From WHSO01 sp963732875 (GTDB taxonomy: Bacteria; Pseudomonadota; Alphaproteobacteria; SMXQ01), in NCBI GenBank assembly GCA_963732875.1, contig CAVTBD010000002.1, positions 2,294,001 through 2,358,000 on the forward strand: a DNA stretch of 64,000 nt, read 5' to 3'. Under the pieces are notes generated by a model. It worked only from the letters and a program-made list of their open reading frames with translations. It ran no database searches and had not been told where the DNA came from. Position numbers and translations under genes: made by a program. Within the stretch, counting starts at the first letter, position 1, and every line of letters begins with the position of its first letter. Below, in pieces: positions 47,032 through 55,941 of this stretch.

Positions 47032-47889
47032 CTACGCCTTGTTCCAGGCGCGGCTGGCTTGCTCGGCGCCCTGGGGCACGCGGTAGACCGGTGCCTCCAG
47101 CGCGCCCGCCGCGGCCTTGTCGGGCGCGAGCGAGTTGTCCCAGCGGTTGCCGACATAGCGCCCGCCGGTGTGGCCGTCGGACAGCTCCGAGGCGAGCCAC
47201 ACGATGGGGTCGCGCATCACCTTCGGGTCCACCAGCTTGCGCTCGGTGAGGAAGTTCTTGGGCACGAACGCGGTCGCCGCTGCGCCGCCCGGGATCAGCG
47301 AGTTGGAGGTGACGCCGGTGCCCTCGAGCTCCTGGGCGAAGATCAGGGTCTCGGCCTCGATCGCGCCCTTGGACGGCCCGTAGGGCGCGTTGCCCTTGCG
47401 CTGGATGGTGCCGAGCGAGGTGGTGACGTTGACGATGCGCCCCCACTTCTGCTTGATGAAATGCGGCGTCACCGCGCGGCACATGTTGTAGGTGCCGACC
47501 ACGTTGACGGCGATCACCTGGGCCCAGCGTTTGGGATCGGTCTCCCAGAAATTGATCGAGGTATCGGTGGCGTTCTTCGCCACCACGTTGAGCTGGCCGA
47601 GCGCCGCGTTGTTCACCACCATGTGCAACGCGCCGAACGCCTTGAGCGTGTCGTCGCGCGCCTTCTCGCACTGGGCGTAGTCGTCGATGCTGTAGGGCAG
47701 CGCGATGGCCTTGCCCGCGCCGCGCGCCTTGTTGATCTCGGCGACCGCCTGCTTGAGCTCGGCCACGTCCGGGCTCAGCAGCCCGGCGCGCCCGCCCGCC
47801 GCGATGATGGCGTCGGCCATCTCGCGGCCCATGCCGCGGCTGGCGCCGGTGACGATGGCGACCTTGCCGGTGAGATCGATGCTGCTCAT
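47032..47889 (-). CDS. Short-chain dehydrogenase/reductase
   Basis: A 285-residue SDR. Cofactor motif TGKVAIVTGASRGMGREMAD (TGxxxGxG), LHMVVNNAALGQLNV (NNAG-like), catalytic serine around VNVTTSLGTIQRKG and the active-site YGPSKGAIEAETLIFAQE (YxxxK). The last 45 residues are longer than the minimal SDR and include DGHTGGRYVGNRWDNSLAPD. Substrate unknown. It follows the racemase-like gene by 58 bases on the same strand, facing away from the oxidase at 48868; the three look like one catabolic group. Confidence 0.9.
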   Translation of the reverse strand: MSSIDLTGKVAIVTGASRGMGREMADAIIAAGGRAGLLSPDVAELKQAVAEINKARGAGKAIALPYSIDDYAQCEKARDDTLKAFGALHMVVNNAALGQLNVVAKNATDTSINFWETDPKRWAQVIAVNVVGTYNMCRAVTPHFIKQKWGRIVNVTTSLGTIQRKGNAPYGPSKGAIEAETLIFAQELEGTGVTSNSLIPGGAAATAFVPKNFLTERKLVDPKVMRDPIVWLASELSDGHTGGRYVGNRWDNSLAPDKAAAGALEAPVYRVPQGAEQASRAWNKA

Positions 47890-47947
47890 GTCGTTGTGAC
47901 TCCCTGATGTTTGTTCTGGCCCTGGTGTTCGTTTTTCGTGCGTGATG

Positions 47948-48748
47948 TCAGGCGTTGCCGAACAGGCGGCCGAGCCCGCCCAGGCGCGGCCAGCCGCCGA
48001 GCTTGGGCGCGAGCGCGCGGGTCACGGCCCACAGCACCGCCTGGTTGGAATTGACCGCGGGCTTGCCGGTGCGGCTTTCGATCTCGGCCACCACTTCGAT
48101 CTGGGTGGTGTTGGTGCACGACAGGAACATGCCGTCGGCGTCCTTGTGGGCGGCCATCGCCTCGACCGAGAGGTCGAGCCAGCGCTCCGGCGGCACGGTG
48201 ATGTAGTCGGTGCCGCCGCGCAGGTTGAGCGCGATGTCGTGAACCACCTCGAAGCCGAGCGCATCGAGATAGGCGCGCTCGGCGTCGTTCACCGACTGGC
48301 GGTAGGGCGTGACCATCACCATGCGGCGAATCGCGAGCGCCTTGAACGCGGCGACCAGCGCCTGGCCCGGCGCCATGGCGAGCGCGCCCGATTCCTCGTG
48401 GATGATCTCGAGGATCTTCGCTTCCGCCTCGGGGCCGTCCTCCATGGCGCCGCCGGTGCAGTGGAACACGATGCAGTCGCATTCCGAATCGGCGAGCGCG
48501 CCGGCCGCCTCGCGGATCTTGTCGTAGATTTCCGGCAGCGGCCGGTGGTGCGGCCCGGTCATGCGCAGCCGTGTCGCGTGCACGCCGAGGCCGGGCGGCG
48601 CGTAGTGGCGGAACTGCGGCTCCGCCAGCCGGTTCGACGACGGGATGATGAGGCCGAGGCGCGCCTTCGGCGTCGCCAGCTCGGCGGGGCGGGACTTCGG
48701 AGATGCGGACGCGGGCGTGCGGGCGGGAACGTCGACGATGCTGGCCAT
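47948..48748 (-). CDS. Asp/Glu racemase-superfamily protein (arylmalonate decarboxylase/maleate isomerase-like)
   Basis: A 266-residue protein of the cofactor-independent Asp/Glu/hydantoin racemase fold. RLGLIIPSSNRLAEPQF near the N-terminus, first cysteine in CIVFHCTGGAMEDG, RRMVMVTPYRQSVNDAERAY, and second cysteine in GMFLSCTNTTQIEVVAEIES. Both catalytic cysteines are present, which fits a racemase or maleate isomerase better than arylmalonate decarboxylase, which keeps only one. ATG at 48748 was used; the frame extends to 48796. It diverges from the alpha-hydroxy-acid oxidase gene. Confidence 0.85.
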   Translation of the reverse strand: MASIVDVPARTPASASPKSRPAELATPKARLGLIIPSSNRLAEPQFRHYAPPGLGVHATRLRMTGPHHRPLPEIYDKIREAAGALADSECDCIVFHCTGGAMEDGPEAEAKILEIIHEESGALAMAPGQALVAAFKALAIRRMVMVTPYRQSVNDAERAYLDALGFEVVHDIALNLRGGTDYITVPPERWLDLSVEAMAAHKDADGMFLSCTNTTQIEVVAEIESRTGKPAVNSNQAVLWAVTRALAPKLGGWPRLGGLGRLFGNA

Positions 48749-48867
48749 GGCGGCCTCCCTGATTGATTTCGCGCTAGTATGGCGGGCGCGGCGCACGCGC
48801 GCAATCGGGGCCGGCTTGCCAGCCGGGACCGGGCGCGACTAAAAAAGCTGAAACGAGGGGGAGGCAC

Positions 48868-50001
48868 ATGGACGACATCAAGAAGGCGGTGACGCAGCAG
48901 GAGATCATCATCGAGGCCAAGAAGCGCCTCTCGCCCGCGGTATGGGACTACCTCTCGGGCGGCGGCGAATCGGAGACCACCCTCAAGCGCAACCGCTGGT
49001 GCCTCGATCAGGTGGCGTTCCGCCCGCGCGTGCTGGTGAGCGTGCCCGACCCCGATCCTTCCACCACCTTCCTCGGCCGCAAGCTGCGCATCCCGGTGAT
49101 GTGCGCGCCGATCGGCTCGCTCCACCTGATGGACCCGGGCGGCAACCTGCCGGTGGTGCGCGCCATGGACCGGTTCGGCTCGATCGCCGCGATCTCGATC
49201 ATGTCGAACCCCTCGCTCGAGGACTGCGCCAGGGAGACCAGGGGCTACAAGACGTTCCAGCTCTACGTGCGCGGCGACATGGACTGGGTCAAGCGCACGC
49301 TCGACCGGGTCGTGGCTGCGGGCTTCGATGCGCTCGTCATCACCGCCGACGTTGCCCACTACGGCCGGCGCGAGCGCGACCAGTACAACCGCTTCAACCG
49401 GCGCTTGTTCGCCCAGCGCGCCAACCTCGAGGGCGTCAACCTCGACGACGAATGGAAGTACCGCTCGCTGCTCACCTGGGACTTCGTCGATGCCTGCAAG
49501 AAGCACTGCGGGCTCACGGTCATGGTCAAGGGCATCGCCACCGCCGAGGATACGAAGATCGCGCTCGAGCGCGGCACCGTCGACGTGATCTGGGTGTCGA
49601 ACCACGGCGGGCGCCAGCTCGACCACGGGCGCGGCGCGCTCGCCTGCCTGCCCGAGGTGGCCGACGTGGCCAAGGGCAAGCGGCCGATCGTGATCGACGG
49701 CGGCTTCGTGCGCGGCAGCGACATGCTGAAGGCGATCGCCATGGGCGCCGACGCGGTCGCGGTCGGCAAGCTGCAGGGCTGGGCGCTGGCGGCGGGCGGC
49801 GAGGACGGCGTGGTGCGCGCGTTCGAGATCCTCGAGGCCGAGATGAAGGTGAACATGGCGCTGCTGGGCGTGAACAGGCTCGCCGAGCTCACGCCCGCGC
49901 ACCTCCACCACGGCGCCCAGCCCATGAACGCGCCCACCGGCGTCTCGCCGTTCCCCTGCGTGACCGAAGCCTTCGAGCGCTGGGACCGGGGGACTTACTG
50001 A
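48868..50001 (+). CDS. FMN-dependent alpha-hydroxy-acid oxidase/dehydrogenase (LldD/GOX family)
   Basis: A 377-residue TIM-barrel flavoprotein that oxidises 2-hydroxy acids such as lactate, glycolate or mandelate. Seen: SPAVWDYLSGGGESETTLKR, PVMCAPIGSLHLMDPGGNLP, FQLYVRGDMDWVKRTLDRVV, MVKGIATAEDTKIALERGTV and the active-site VDVIWVSNHGGRQLDHGRGA, then RPIVIDGGFVRGSDMLKAIA with ADAVAVGK. The SNHGGRQLD histidine and arginine are the base and substrate-binding residues. GAGGGGGAGG precedes the ATG. Substrate is not predictable; neighbours suggest a dicarboxylate or hydroxy-acid pathway. Confidence 0.93.
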   Translation: MDDIKKAVTQQEIIIEAKKRLSPAVWDYLSGGGESETTLKRNRWCLDQVAFRPRVLVSVPDPDPSTTFLGRKLRIPVMCAPIGSLHLMDPGGNLPVVRAMDRFGSIAAISIMSNPSLEDCARETRGYKTFQLYVRGDMDWVKRTLDRVVAAGFDALVITADVAHYGRRERDQYNRFNRRLFAQRANLEGVNLDDEWKYRSLLTWDFVDACKKHCGLTVMVKGIATAEDTKIALERGTVDVIWVSNHGGRQLDHGRGALACLPEVADVAKGKRPIVIDGGFVRGSDMLKAIAMGADAVAVGKLQGWALAAGGEDGVVRAFEILEAEMKVNMALLGVNRLAELTPAHLHHGAQPMNAPTGVSPFPCVTEAFERWDRGTY

Positions 50002-50033
50002 GCCCGAAGATTTCTGCGGCGCCGCAGAAAAAG

Positions 50034-50410
50034 ATTGTTCTTGTTACGTTCTTATGTTAGTGTAGCTATCGTCGTATTCGATCGCCGGTGTCCGGGTCCT
50101 GCAGGACGGACCAGCCGGCCAAGAGTCCGACAGGCCGTCCGCCCCGTTGGGTGGAAGGCCCGTATCGGAGAGTGCGCGGGCGCTTCCCAGTCGGGCTGCG
50201 ACGCATTCCTTCTCTGGTCGACCTCGGGGGCACCCTTCGTGCCCCCACGCGTACCCCGCGTCGCAGCAAGGCGGGGGGAAGGTAGAAAGAGCCCGGACGA
50301 CATGCTGCATGTATCAAGCAGCCCTCCTCCGACCGCCCCTTCCTCCCGGGGATTCCAGGCGTCAGGCTAAATGCCGGCCGAGGCCCGCGCATGTCCGGTC
50401 CCCGGACATG
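50034..50410. repeat. Dispersed intergenic element, copy B (SOS box to terminal hairpin)
   Basis: Homologous to 1095-1458. It holds the GTTC-N7-GTTC box (50037-50051), the 17-base block (50071-50087) and the 27-base block (50164-50190) identical to copy A, the CGCGTCGCAGC block near 50257-50267, the GGGATTCCAGGCG block near 50349-50361, and a terminal hairpin CATGTCCGG/CCGGACATG (50390-50398 and 50402-50410). Between blocks are insertions, for example a GGGGGCACC/CGTGCCCCC stem near 50225-50246 absent from copy A. The -35 (TTGTTC 50035-50040) is kept; the -10 (TAGTGT) is weaker. It lies just after the oxidase gene in the 542-base gap 50002-50543. Confidence 0.75.
50037..50051 (+). promoter_or_regulatory. 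LexA (SOS) box candidate, GTTC-N7-GTTC
   Basis: GTTCTTGTTACGTTC, differing from the box at 1098 by one base in the spacer. It heads the second copy of the intergenic element at the same relative position. Matches the alphaproteobacterial LexA consensus exactly. Confidence 0.6.
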
Positions 50411-50451
50411 CCATGCCCCCGCACGTCTGCATTTGAAATTTGACTCGTCAT

Positions 50452-50503
50452 CGCCCGGTTTATCCGGGCGATCCATGGATGCCCCGGACAAGCCGGGGCA
50501 TGA
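50452..50503. repeat. Double-hairpin extragenic repeat
   Basis: Two adjacent palindromes: CGCCCGG/CCGGGCG (50452-50458 and 50464-50470) and TGCCCCGG/CCGGGGCA (50480-50487 and 50493-50500), joined by GATCCATGGA. The layout resembles dispersed extragenic palindromes of GC-rich alphaproteobacteria. It lies between copy B and the convergent hydrolase gene and may end transcription. Confidence 0.6.
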
Positions 50504-50543
50504 CGATATGAGTGAAGCGATGACAATGCGGCGGAAACGCGCC

Positions 50544-51053
50544 CTAGACCACGGCCGTGGGATCGCCGCCCGGCACCACCTGGGCGGGGCCGATCAGGCG
50601 GCGCAGGATGCGCAAGCCCCACTCGTGATAATCGGCGCCGGCATGGGAGCCGCAGGCGTCGGCCAGCACCACCGGGCGGAACCCGGCTTCGAACAGCGCC
50701 ACCGCGATCGCCAGCACGCAGTTGTCGGTGGCGATGCCGCACAGATGTACCTCGCTGGCGTCGAGCGCCCTGAGGCGCGCGAGCAGGTCGGTGTCGCCCG
50801 CTGAATAGGTGTGCTTCTCGAGGATCACCGCGTCGGCGCGCGGTTCGAACGCGAGTGCCGTGTCCGGGCTGCCGGGCGCGAACCGGTGCCAGCCGATCAG
50901 GCGGCGGTGGGCCGAGCCCGCCGGGTTGACGAAGCGGGTCACGAACACCGCTTCGTGGCCCGCCTGCAAGGCGGCGGCGCGCGCCGGCACGTGGCGCGTG
51001 GCATCGGTGATGAAGCCCTGCTGCACGTCGATGACGACGAGGGGATGCGTCAT
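50544..51053 (-). CDS. Isochorismatase-family cysteine hydrolase
   Basis: A 169-residue cysteine hydrolase of the nicotinamidase/isochorismatase fold. The catalytic aspartate is in PLVVIDVQQGFITDATR, the lysine in ADAVILEKHTYSAGDTDLL, and the nucleophilic cysteine in VHLCGIATDNCVLAIAVALF after the usual cis-peptide (GIA). The product could be a nicotinamidase, an isochorismatase-like or an N-carbamoyl amidase; the metal site of true nicotinamidases is not clear. ATG at 51053 was chosen because it opens the fold; the frame is open to 51155. It diverges from glnD. Confidence 0.9.
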   Translation of the reverse strand: MTHPLVVIDVQQGFITDATRHVPARAAALQAGHEAVFVTRFVNPAGSAHRRLIGWHRFAPGSPDTALAFEPRADAVILEKHTYSAGDTDLLARLRALDASEVHLCGIATDNCVLAIAVALFEAGFRPVVLADACGSHAGADYHEWGLRILRRLIGPAQVVPGGDPTAVV

Positions 51054-51221
51054 GGCCCAATCTCCTGTTCGGATCTCCTGCCCGGACTTCCGGCGGCGGG
51101 CGCGCCGGCACCGTTTGTGCCATACTGCCGGCGCCGCGGATATCCGGGGGTCCACCTGTATAAGGCGATCTTAAGTCTATATAAGATAAGGACTGTAGCC
51201 CCCGGAGCGCACCCCGACACA

Positions 51222-51251
51222 GTTCGCACAAACGTTCGCACAAACGTTCGC
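51222..51251 (+). repeat. Tandem 12-base repeat directly upstream of glnD
   Basis: GTTCGCACAAAC occurs at 51222-51233 and 51234-51245, and half of it (GTTCGC) again at 51246-51251, ending one base before the glnD ATG. The spacing GTTC-N8-GTTC is one base longer than a LexA box. No Shine-Dalgarno sequence is seen here. It may be an operator or a translation-control element. Confidence 0.6.
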
Positions 51252-51252
51252 T

Positions 51253-54200
51253 ATGACCGAAACCGCCATCGCCATTGCCAAGGGCACCGCCCGCCCGCCC
51301 CGTCTGCCCCAGGGCAAGGAGGACCTCGACGGTTTCGCCGCGCGGCTCGAAACGCTCGCCGCCGCCGGCAGGCCGGTAAGCGGGATTCGCCCCCAGGTGC
51401 TGGCGTGCGCGCGCGAGATGCTGGAGCCGGCGCGGGAGCGCATCCGCGCGGACTTCTTCGCCCACCGCCTCAACGGCGCCGAAGTGGTGGCGGCCAACAC
51501 CCGTATCGTCGATACCCTGCTCGTCGCCCTGTTCGACTTCACCGTCACCACGGTGTTCCCGCGCGCCAACCCGACCAAGGGCGAGCGCATGGCGCTGGTG
51601 GCCCAGGGCGGCTACGGGCGCGGCGACCTTGCGCCCCATTCCGACATCGATCTCCTGTTCCTGCTGCCCTACAAGAAGACGCCCCATTCCGAGCAGGTGA
51701 TCGAATACGTGCTCTACCTGCTGTGGGACCTCGGCTTCAAGGTCGGCCAGGCGATCCGCTCGGTGGACGAGTGCGTGCGCCTCGCCAAGGAGGACACCAC
51801 CATCCGCACGGCGCTGCTGGAATCGCGCCTGGTGGCGGGCGACCGCGACCTCTACGAATCGTTCCGCCGCCGCTTCCGCGCCGAGGTGGTGGACGGCACC
51901 GGCCCGGCCTATGTCGAGGCCAAGCTCGGCGAACGCGACGAGCGCCACAAGAAGCTCGGCGACTCGCGCTACGTGCTCGAGCCCAACATCAAGGAAGGCA
52001 AGGGCGGCCTGCGCGACCTGCACACGCTGTTCTGGATCGCGAAATACATCTACGGGGTCGACGACGTCTCGCGCATGGTCGAGCTCGGCGTGATCTCGGA
52101 GCGCGAATCGCGGCGTTTCGCCAAGGGCCAGAACTTCTTCTGGACCGTGCGCTGCTACCTCCACTACCTCACCGGCCGCCCCGAGGACCGGCTCACCTTC
52201 GACATGCAGGAGCGTATCGCGGGGCTGATGGGCTACACCGACCACGCCGGCACGCGCGGGGTCGAGCGCTTCATGAAGCACTACTTCCTGTGGGCCAAGG
52301 AAGTCGGCGCGCTCACCCGCATCTTCTGCGCCGCGCTGGAGGACCAGCACAAGCGCCGCCCGCGCCTGCGCTTCTCGTTCTTCGGCAATGCCGCGCGCAA
52401 GGTGGACGGCTTCGTCATCGAGCGCGGCCGCGTGCGCGTCGCCGACGACAACGCCTTCAGGGACGATCCGGTGGCGATGATCCGGCTGTTCCACGTCGCG
52501 CACCGCGAGGACGTGGACATCCATCCGGCCACGCTCAAGCTGCTGACGCGCTCGCTGCCGCTCATCAACGACAAGCTCCGGCGCAACAAGGACGCCAACC
52601 GGCTGTTCCTCGAGCTCCTGGCCGACAAGCGCAATCCGGAATCGACGCTGCGCTACATGAACGAGGCCGGCGTGTTCGGGCGTTTCGTGCCCGACTTCGG
52701 CCGCGTCATCGCGCAGATGCAGCACGACATGTATCACGTATATACCGTGGACGAGCACACCATCTTCGCCATCGGTATCCTGCACCGCATCGAGGAAGGC
52801 GAGCTCAAGGACGTCATGCCGGTGGCTTCCGAGGCGATCCACAAGATCAACTCGCGCCGCGCGCTCTACGTCGCACTTCTGCTGCACGACATCGCCAAGG
52901 GCCGCGGCGGCGACCATTCGGTGCTGGGCGAGAAGGTGGCCAAGCGCCTCGGCCCGCGCCTCGGCCTCAGCGACGAGGAGACCGAGACCGCCGCCTGGCT
53001 GGTGCGCTACCACCTCATCATGTCGGCGACCGCCTTCAAGCGCGACATCGACGACCCGCGCGCGGTGGCGGACTTCGTCGAGGTCGTGCAGTCGCCCGAA
53101 CGCCTGCGCCTGCTGACCTGCCTCACCGCCGCCGATATCCGCGCGGTCGGCCCCAACGTTTGGAACGGCTGGAAGGCGGCGCTCCTGCGCGAGCTCTACT
53201 ACGCCGCCGAGGCGGTCATGTCGGGCCAGCACTCGGGCCGCGCGCGGGCCGAGCGCGTCGCCGCCGCCAAGGAAGGGCTGCGCGCGCGCCTCACCGACTG
53301 GTCGGATGACGCGTTCGCGGCCTACGCCGACCGCAACTACGCGCCCTACTGGCTCGCCTTCGACACCGACACCCACGTCCATCATGCGGAGCTGGTGCAC
53401 AAGACCGACGATCTCGGTCAGCTCCTCAGCGTCGATCTCCGCGAGGACGATTTCCGCGCGGTGACCGAGGTCACCATCTATACCGTGGACGACGCCGGAT
53501 TGTTCTCGCGTATCGCCGGCGCCATCGCGCTCGCCGGCGCCAACATCGTCGATGCCAAGATCTTCACCATGGCCGACGGCATGGCGCTCGACAGCTTCTG
53601 GGTGCAGGACGTGGAAGGCCGGCCAGTGTCCGAGCCCGCCGCCCAGCGCCGCCTGCGCGAGACGCTGGAGAAGGTCATCTCCAAGAGCCGCCGGCTCGGG
53701 CGCAAGCTGCGTATCAAGGCGATCCTGCCCGCGCGCACCCGCGTGTTCCGCGACACGCCCCGCGTGCTGATCGACAACACCGCGTCGGGCACCCACACTG
53801 TGCTCGAGGTCAACGGGCGCGACCGGCCGGGTTTCCTCTACGACGTCACCGCGGCGCTGTCCGAGCTCAACCTGCAGATATCCTCGGCCAAGATTTCGAC
53901 CTACGGCACGCGCGCCATCGACGTGTTCTACGTCAAGGACCTGTTCGGCCTGAAGGTCACTCACGAGAGCCGGCTCGAGATCATCCGCGAGCGCCTGATG
54001 GAAGCGGTCAAGGAACCGGAAGCGGAAGCCGAGACGCAACCCGCCAAGAAGCCGGAGCCGGCCGGCAAGCCGTCGCCCGAGCGCAAGGCACCGGCACGGA
54101 AGGTTGCCGGGAAGAAGAGCACGGAGAAGACCGCGGATCGGAAGGCCGGAACCGGCAAGGGCGGCCGCAAGGCGCCGTCGAAGAAGGCGCCCGCGCGCGC

Positions 54201-54264
54201 CGGAACCGCCGCGCGCCGCAAGACGCTGCCCCGTCCCGGTTCCGCCCGGGGGCGTCCGCGGTGA
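51253..54264 (+). CDS. glnD: Bifunctional [protein-PII] uridylyltransferase/uridylyl-removing enzyme GlnD
   Basis: GlnD modifies PII in response to glutamine and so controls nitrogen metabolism. The 1003-residue protein has the nucleotidyltransferase motif GGYGRGDLAPHSDIDLLF near residue 117, the UTase linker NIKEGKGGLRDLHTLFWIAK, the HD hydrolase with VALLLHDIAKGRGGDHSVLG near residue 540, and two ACT domains (EVTIYTVDDAGLFSRIAGAI and VLEVNGRDRPGFLYDVTAAL). After the second ACT domain the last 70 residues are a Lys/Pro/Ala-rich basic tail (KKPEPAGKPSPERKAPARKV onward) that most relatives lack. It is followed by murJ and trpS. Confidence 0.97.
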   Translation: MTETAIAIAKGTARPPRLPQGKEDLDGFAARLETLAAAGRPVSGIRPQVLACAREMLEPARERIRADFFAHRLNGAEVVAANTRIVDTLLVALFDFTVTTVFPRANPTKGERMALVAQGGYGRGDLAPHSDIDLLFLLPYKKTPHSEQVIEYVLYLLWDLGFKVGQAIRSVDECVRLAKEDTTIRTALLESRLVAGDRDLYESFRRRFRAEVVDGTGPAYVEAKLGERDERHKKLGDSRYVLEPNIKEGKGGLRDLHTLFWIAKYIYGVDDVSRMVELGVISERESRRFAKGQNFFWTVRCYLHYLTGRPEDRLTFDMQERIAGLMGYTDHAGTRGVERFMKHYFLWAKEVGALTRIFCAALEDQHKRRPRLRFSFFGNAARKVDGFVIERGRVRVADDNAFRDDPVAMIRLFHVAHREDVDIHPATLKLLTRSLPLINDKLRRNKDANRLFLELLADKRNPESTLRYMNEAGVFGRFVPDFGRVIAQMQHDMYHVYTVDEHTIFAIGILHRIEEGELKDVMPVASEAIHKINSRRALYVALLLHDIAKGRGGDHSVLGEKVAKRLGPRLGLSDEETETAAWLVRYHLIMSATAFKRDIDDPRAVADFVEVVQSPERLRLLTCLTAADIRAVGPNVWNGWKAALLRELYYAAEAVMSGQHSGRARAERVAAAKEGLRARLTDWSDDAFAAYADRNYAPYWLAFDTDTHVHHAELVHKTDDLGQLLSVDLREDDFRAVTEVTIYTVDDAGLFSRIAGAIALAGANIVDAKIFTMADGMALDSFWVQDVEGRPVSEPAAQRRLRETLEKVISKSRRLGRKLRIKAILPARTRVFRDTPRVLIDNTASGTHTVLEVNGRDRPGFLYDVTAALSELNLQISSAKISTYGTRAIDVFYVKDLFGLKVTHESRLEIIRERLMEAVKEPEAEAETQPAKKPEPAGKPSPERKAPARKVAGKKSTEKTADRKAGTGKGGRKAPSKKAPARAGTAARRKTLPRPGSARGRPR

Positions 54265-54302
54265 TCCGGGACGCACACCGGCGGCCGGCGGCATAGGGGG
54301 CC

Positions 54303-55874
54303 ATGGCGCTCATCCGGTCCATCACCACGGTCGGTGGCTACACGTTGCTGTCGCGCCTGCTCGGCTTTGCGCGCGACGTGCTGTTCGCGGCGATCCTCGG
54401 CGCCGGCCCGGCGGCCGACGCGTTCTTCGTCGCCTTCAAGTTTCCCAACCTGTTCCGGCGCCTGTTCGCCGAGGGCGCCTTCGCCGCGGCCTTCGTGCCG
54501 ATGTTCGCGGGCCTGCTGACGACAACGGGCGAGAAGGCGGCGCGGCGCTTCGCCGAGGAATCGCTGGCCGCGTTGTTCGCCGCGCTGATGGTATTCGTGT
54601 GCGTGATCGAGATCGTCATGCCCTATGCGATGCTGGTGATGGCGCCGGGCTTCGTGAAGGACCCGGCCAAGTTCGCCCTCGCGATCGAGCTCACGCGCAT
54701 CACCTTTCCCTACCTCCTGTTCATCTCTCTGGTGGCGCTGATGGGCGCCGTGCTCAACGCCCACGAGAAGTTCGCCGCCGCGGCCACCGCGCCCGTGGTG
54801 CTCAACGTGGTGCTGATCGGCGCCGCGCTCGGCTGGCACATGGTGGCGTCTACCCCGGCCGAGGGCCTTGCCTGGGGCATCGGCGCCGCCGGCATCCTGC
54901 AGTTCGCCTGGCTCGCGCTCGCGCTCGCGCGCCACGGCTTCGCCATGCGGCTGCGCCTGCCCCGGCTTACGCCCGAGGTGCGGCGCCTGTTGCGCCTGAT
55001 GCTGCCGGTGGCGTTCGGTGCCGGCGTCTACCAGATCAACGTGCTGATCGACACCATGATCGCCTCGCTGCTGCCGTCGGGCGCGATCTCGTACCTCTAT
55101 TACGCCGACCGCGTGAACCAGCTGCCGCTCGGCGTCATCGGCATCGCCGTCGCGACCGCGCTCCTGCCGCTGATGAGCCGCCAGATCCGCGCCGGTGACG
55201 AGGCCGACGCGCTCGCGAGCCAGAACCGCGCGCTCGAATTCGCGGCGCTCCTGACGCTCCCCGCCGCCTTCGCCATGGTCGTGGCGGCCGGGCCGATCAT
55301 CTCCGGCCTGTTCGGCCGCGGCCAGTTCGGCGCCGGTGCCCAATCGGCGACCGCGCTCGCGCTCGCCGCCTTCGCCATCGGCCTGCCCGCCCATGTCGCG
55401 GTCAAGGTGCTGGCGACCGCGTTCTTCGCGCGCGAGGACACCGCGACCCCGGTCCGGGTGGGCGTTGGCGCGCTGGTGCTCAACGTCGCCCTCAATCTCG
55501 CGCTGATCTGGCCTCTCGCCCATGTCGGGATTGCGCTCGCGACCTCGATCTCGTCCTGGGCCAACGCCGGGTGTCTCGCCTGGATTCTCCACCGCCGCGG
55601 CCGCATCGCGCTCGACCGGCGGCTCAGGCGCAAGCTGCCGCGCATGGTGCTGTCGTCATTGGTGATGGCGCTCGCCCTGGCGGGCGCGGTGTTCGCGGCG
55701 CCGGACGCCGGTATCTGGGGAGAGGGCGCCCGCATTGCGTTCCTCGCCGCCCTGGTGGCGGGCGGAATCGCGCTTTACGGCATCCTTGCGGTGATCAGCG
55801 GCGCCGTGCGCCCGGCGGAGCTGCGCGCGGCGCTGACGCGCGCCCGGCCGGCGTCCCCGCCGCCAGCGGCTTGA
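54303..55874 (+). CDS. murJ: Lipid II flippase MurJ
   Basis: MurJ moves lipid II across the inner membrane for peptidoglycan assembly. The 523-residue, fourteen-helix MOP-family protein starts LIRSITTVGGYTLLSRLLGF, then ARDVLFAAILGAGPAADAFF, FKFPNLFRRLFAEGAFAAAF, and has NVLIDTMIASLLPSGAISYL and YYADRVNQLPLGVIGIAVAT, with arginines in the conserved helix positions. It follows glnD by 38 bases in the common glnD-murJ-trpS order. Confidence 0.96.
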   Translation: MALIRSITTVGGYTLLSRLLGFARDVLFAAILGAGPAADAFFVAFKFPNLFRRLFAEGAFAAAFVPMFAGLLTTTGEKAARRFAEESLAALFAALMVFVCVIEIVMPYAMLVMAPGFVKDPAKFALAIELTRITFPYLLFISLVALMGAVLNAHEKFAAAATAPVVLNVVLIGAALGWHMVASTPAEGLAWGIGAAGILQFAWLALALARHGFAMRLRLPRLTPEVRRLLRLMLPVAFGAGVYQINVLIDTMIASLLPSGAISYLYYADRVNQLPLGVIGIAVATALLPLMSRQIRAGDEADALASQNRALEFAALLTLPAAFAMVVAAGPIISGLFGRGQFGAGAQSATALALAAFAIGLPAHVAVKVLATAFFAREDTATPVRVGVGALVLNVALNLALIWPLAHVGIALATSISSWANAGCLAWILHRRGRIALDRRLRRKLPRMVLSSLVMALALAGAVFAAPDAGIWGEGARIAFLAALVAGGIALYGILAVISGAVRPAELRAALTRARPASPPPAA

Positions 55875-55941
55875 CCGGGCCCGCCCTTGGGGCGATAAAC
55901 CCGGCCGGAAGCCCCCGCGCCGCGGGGGGCGCGGAGGTCCC

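Noticed and set aside
51222..51251. LexA box upstream of glnD
   Set aside because: The GTTC repeats are separated by 8 bases, not 7, and the period is 12. It is reported as a repeat of unknown role rather than an SOS site.
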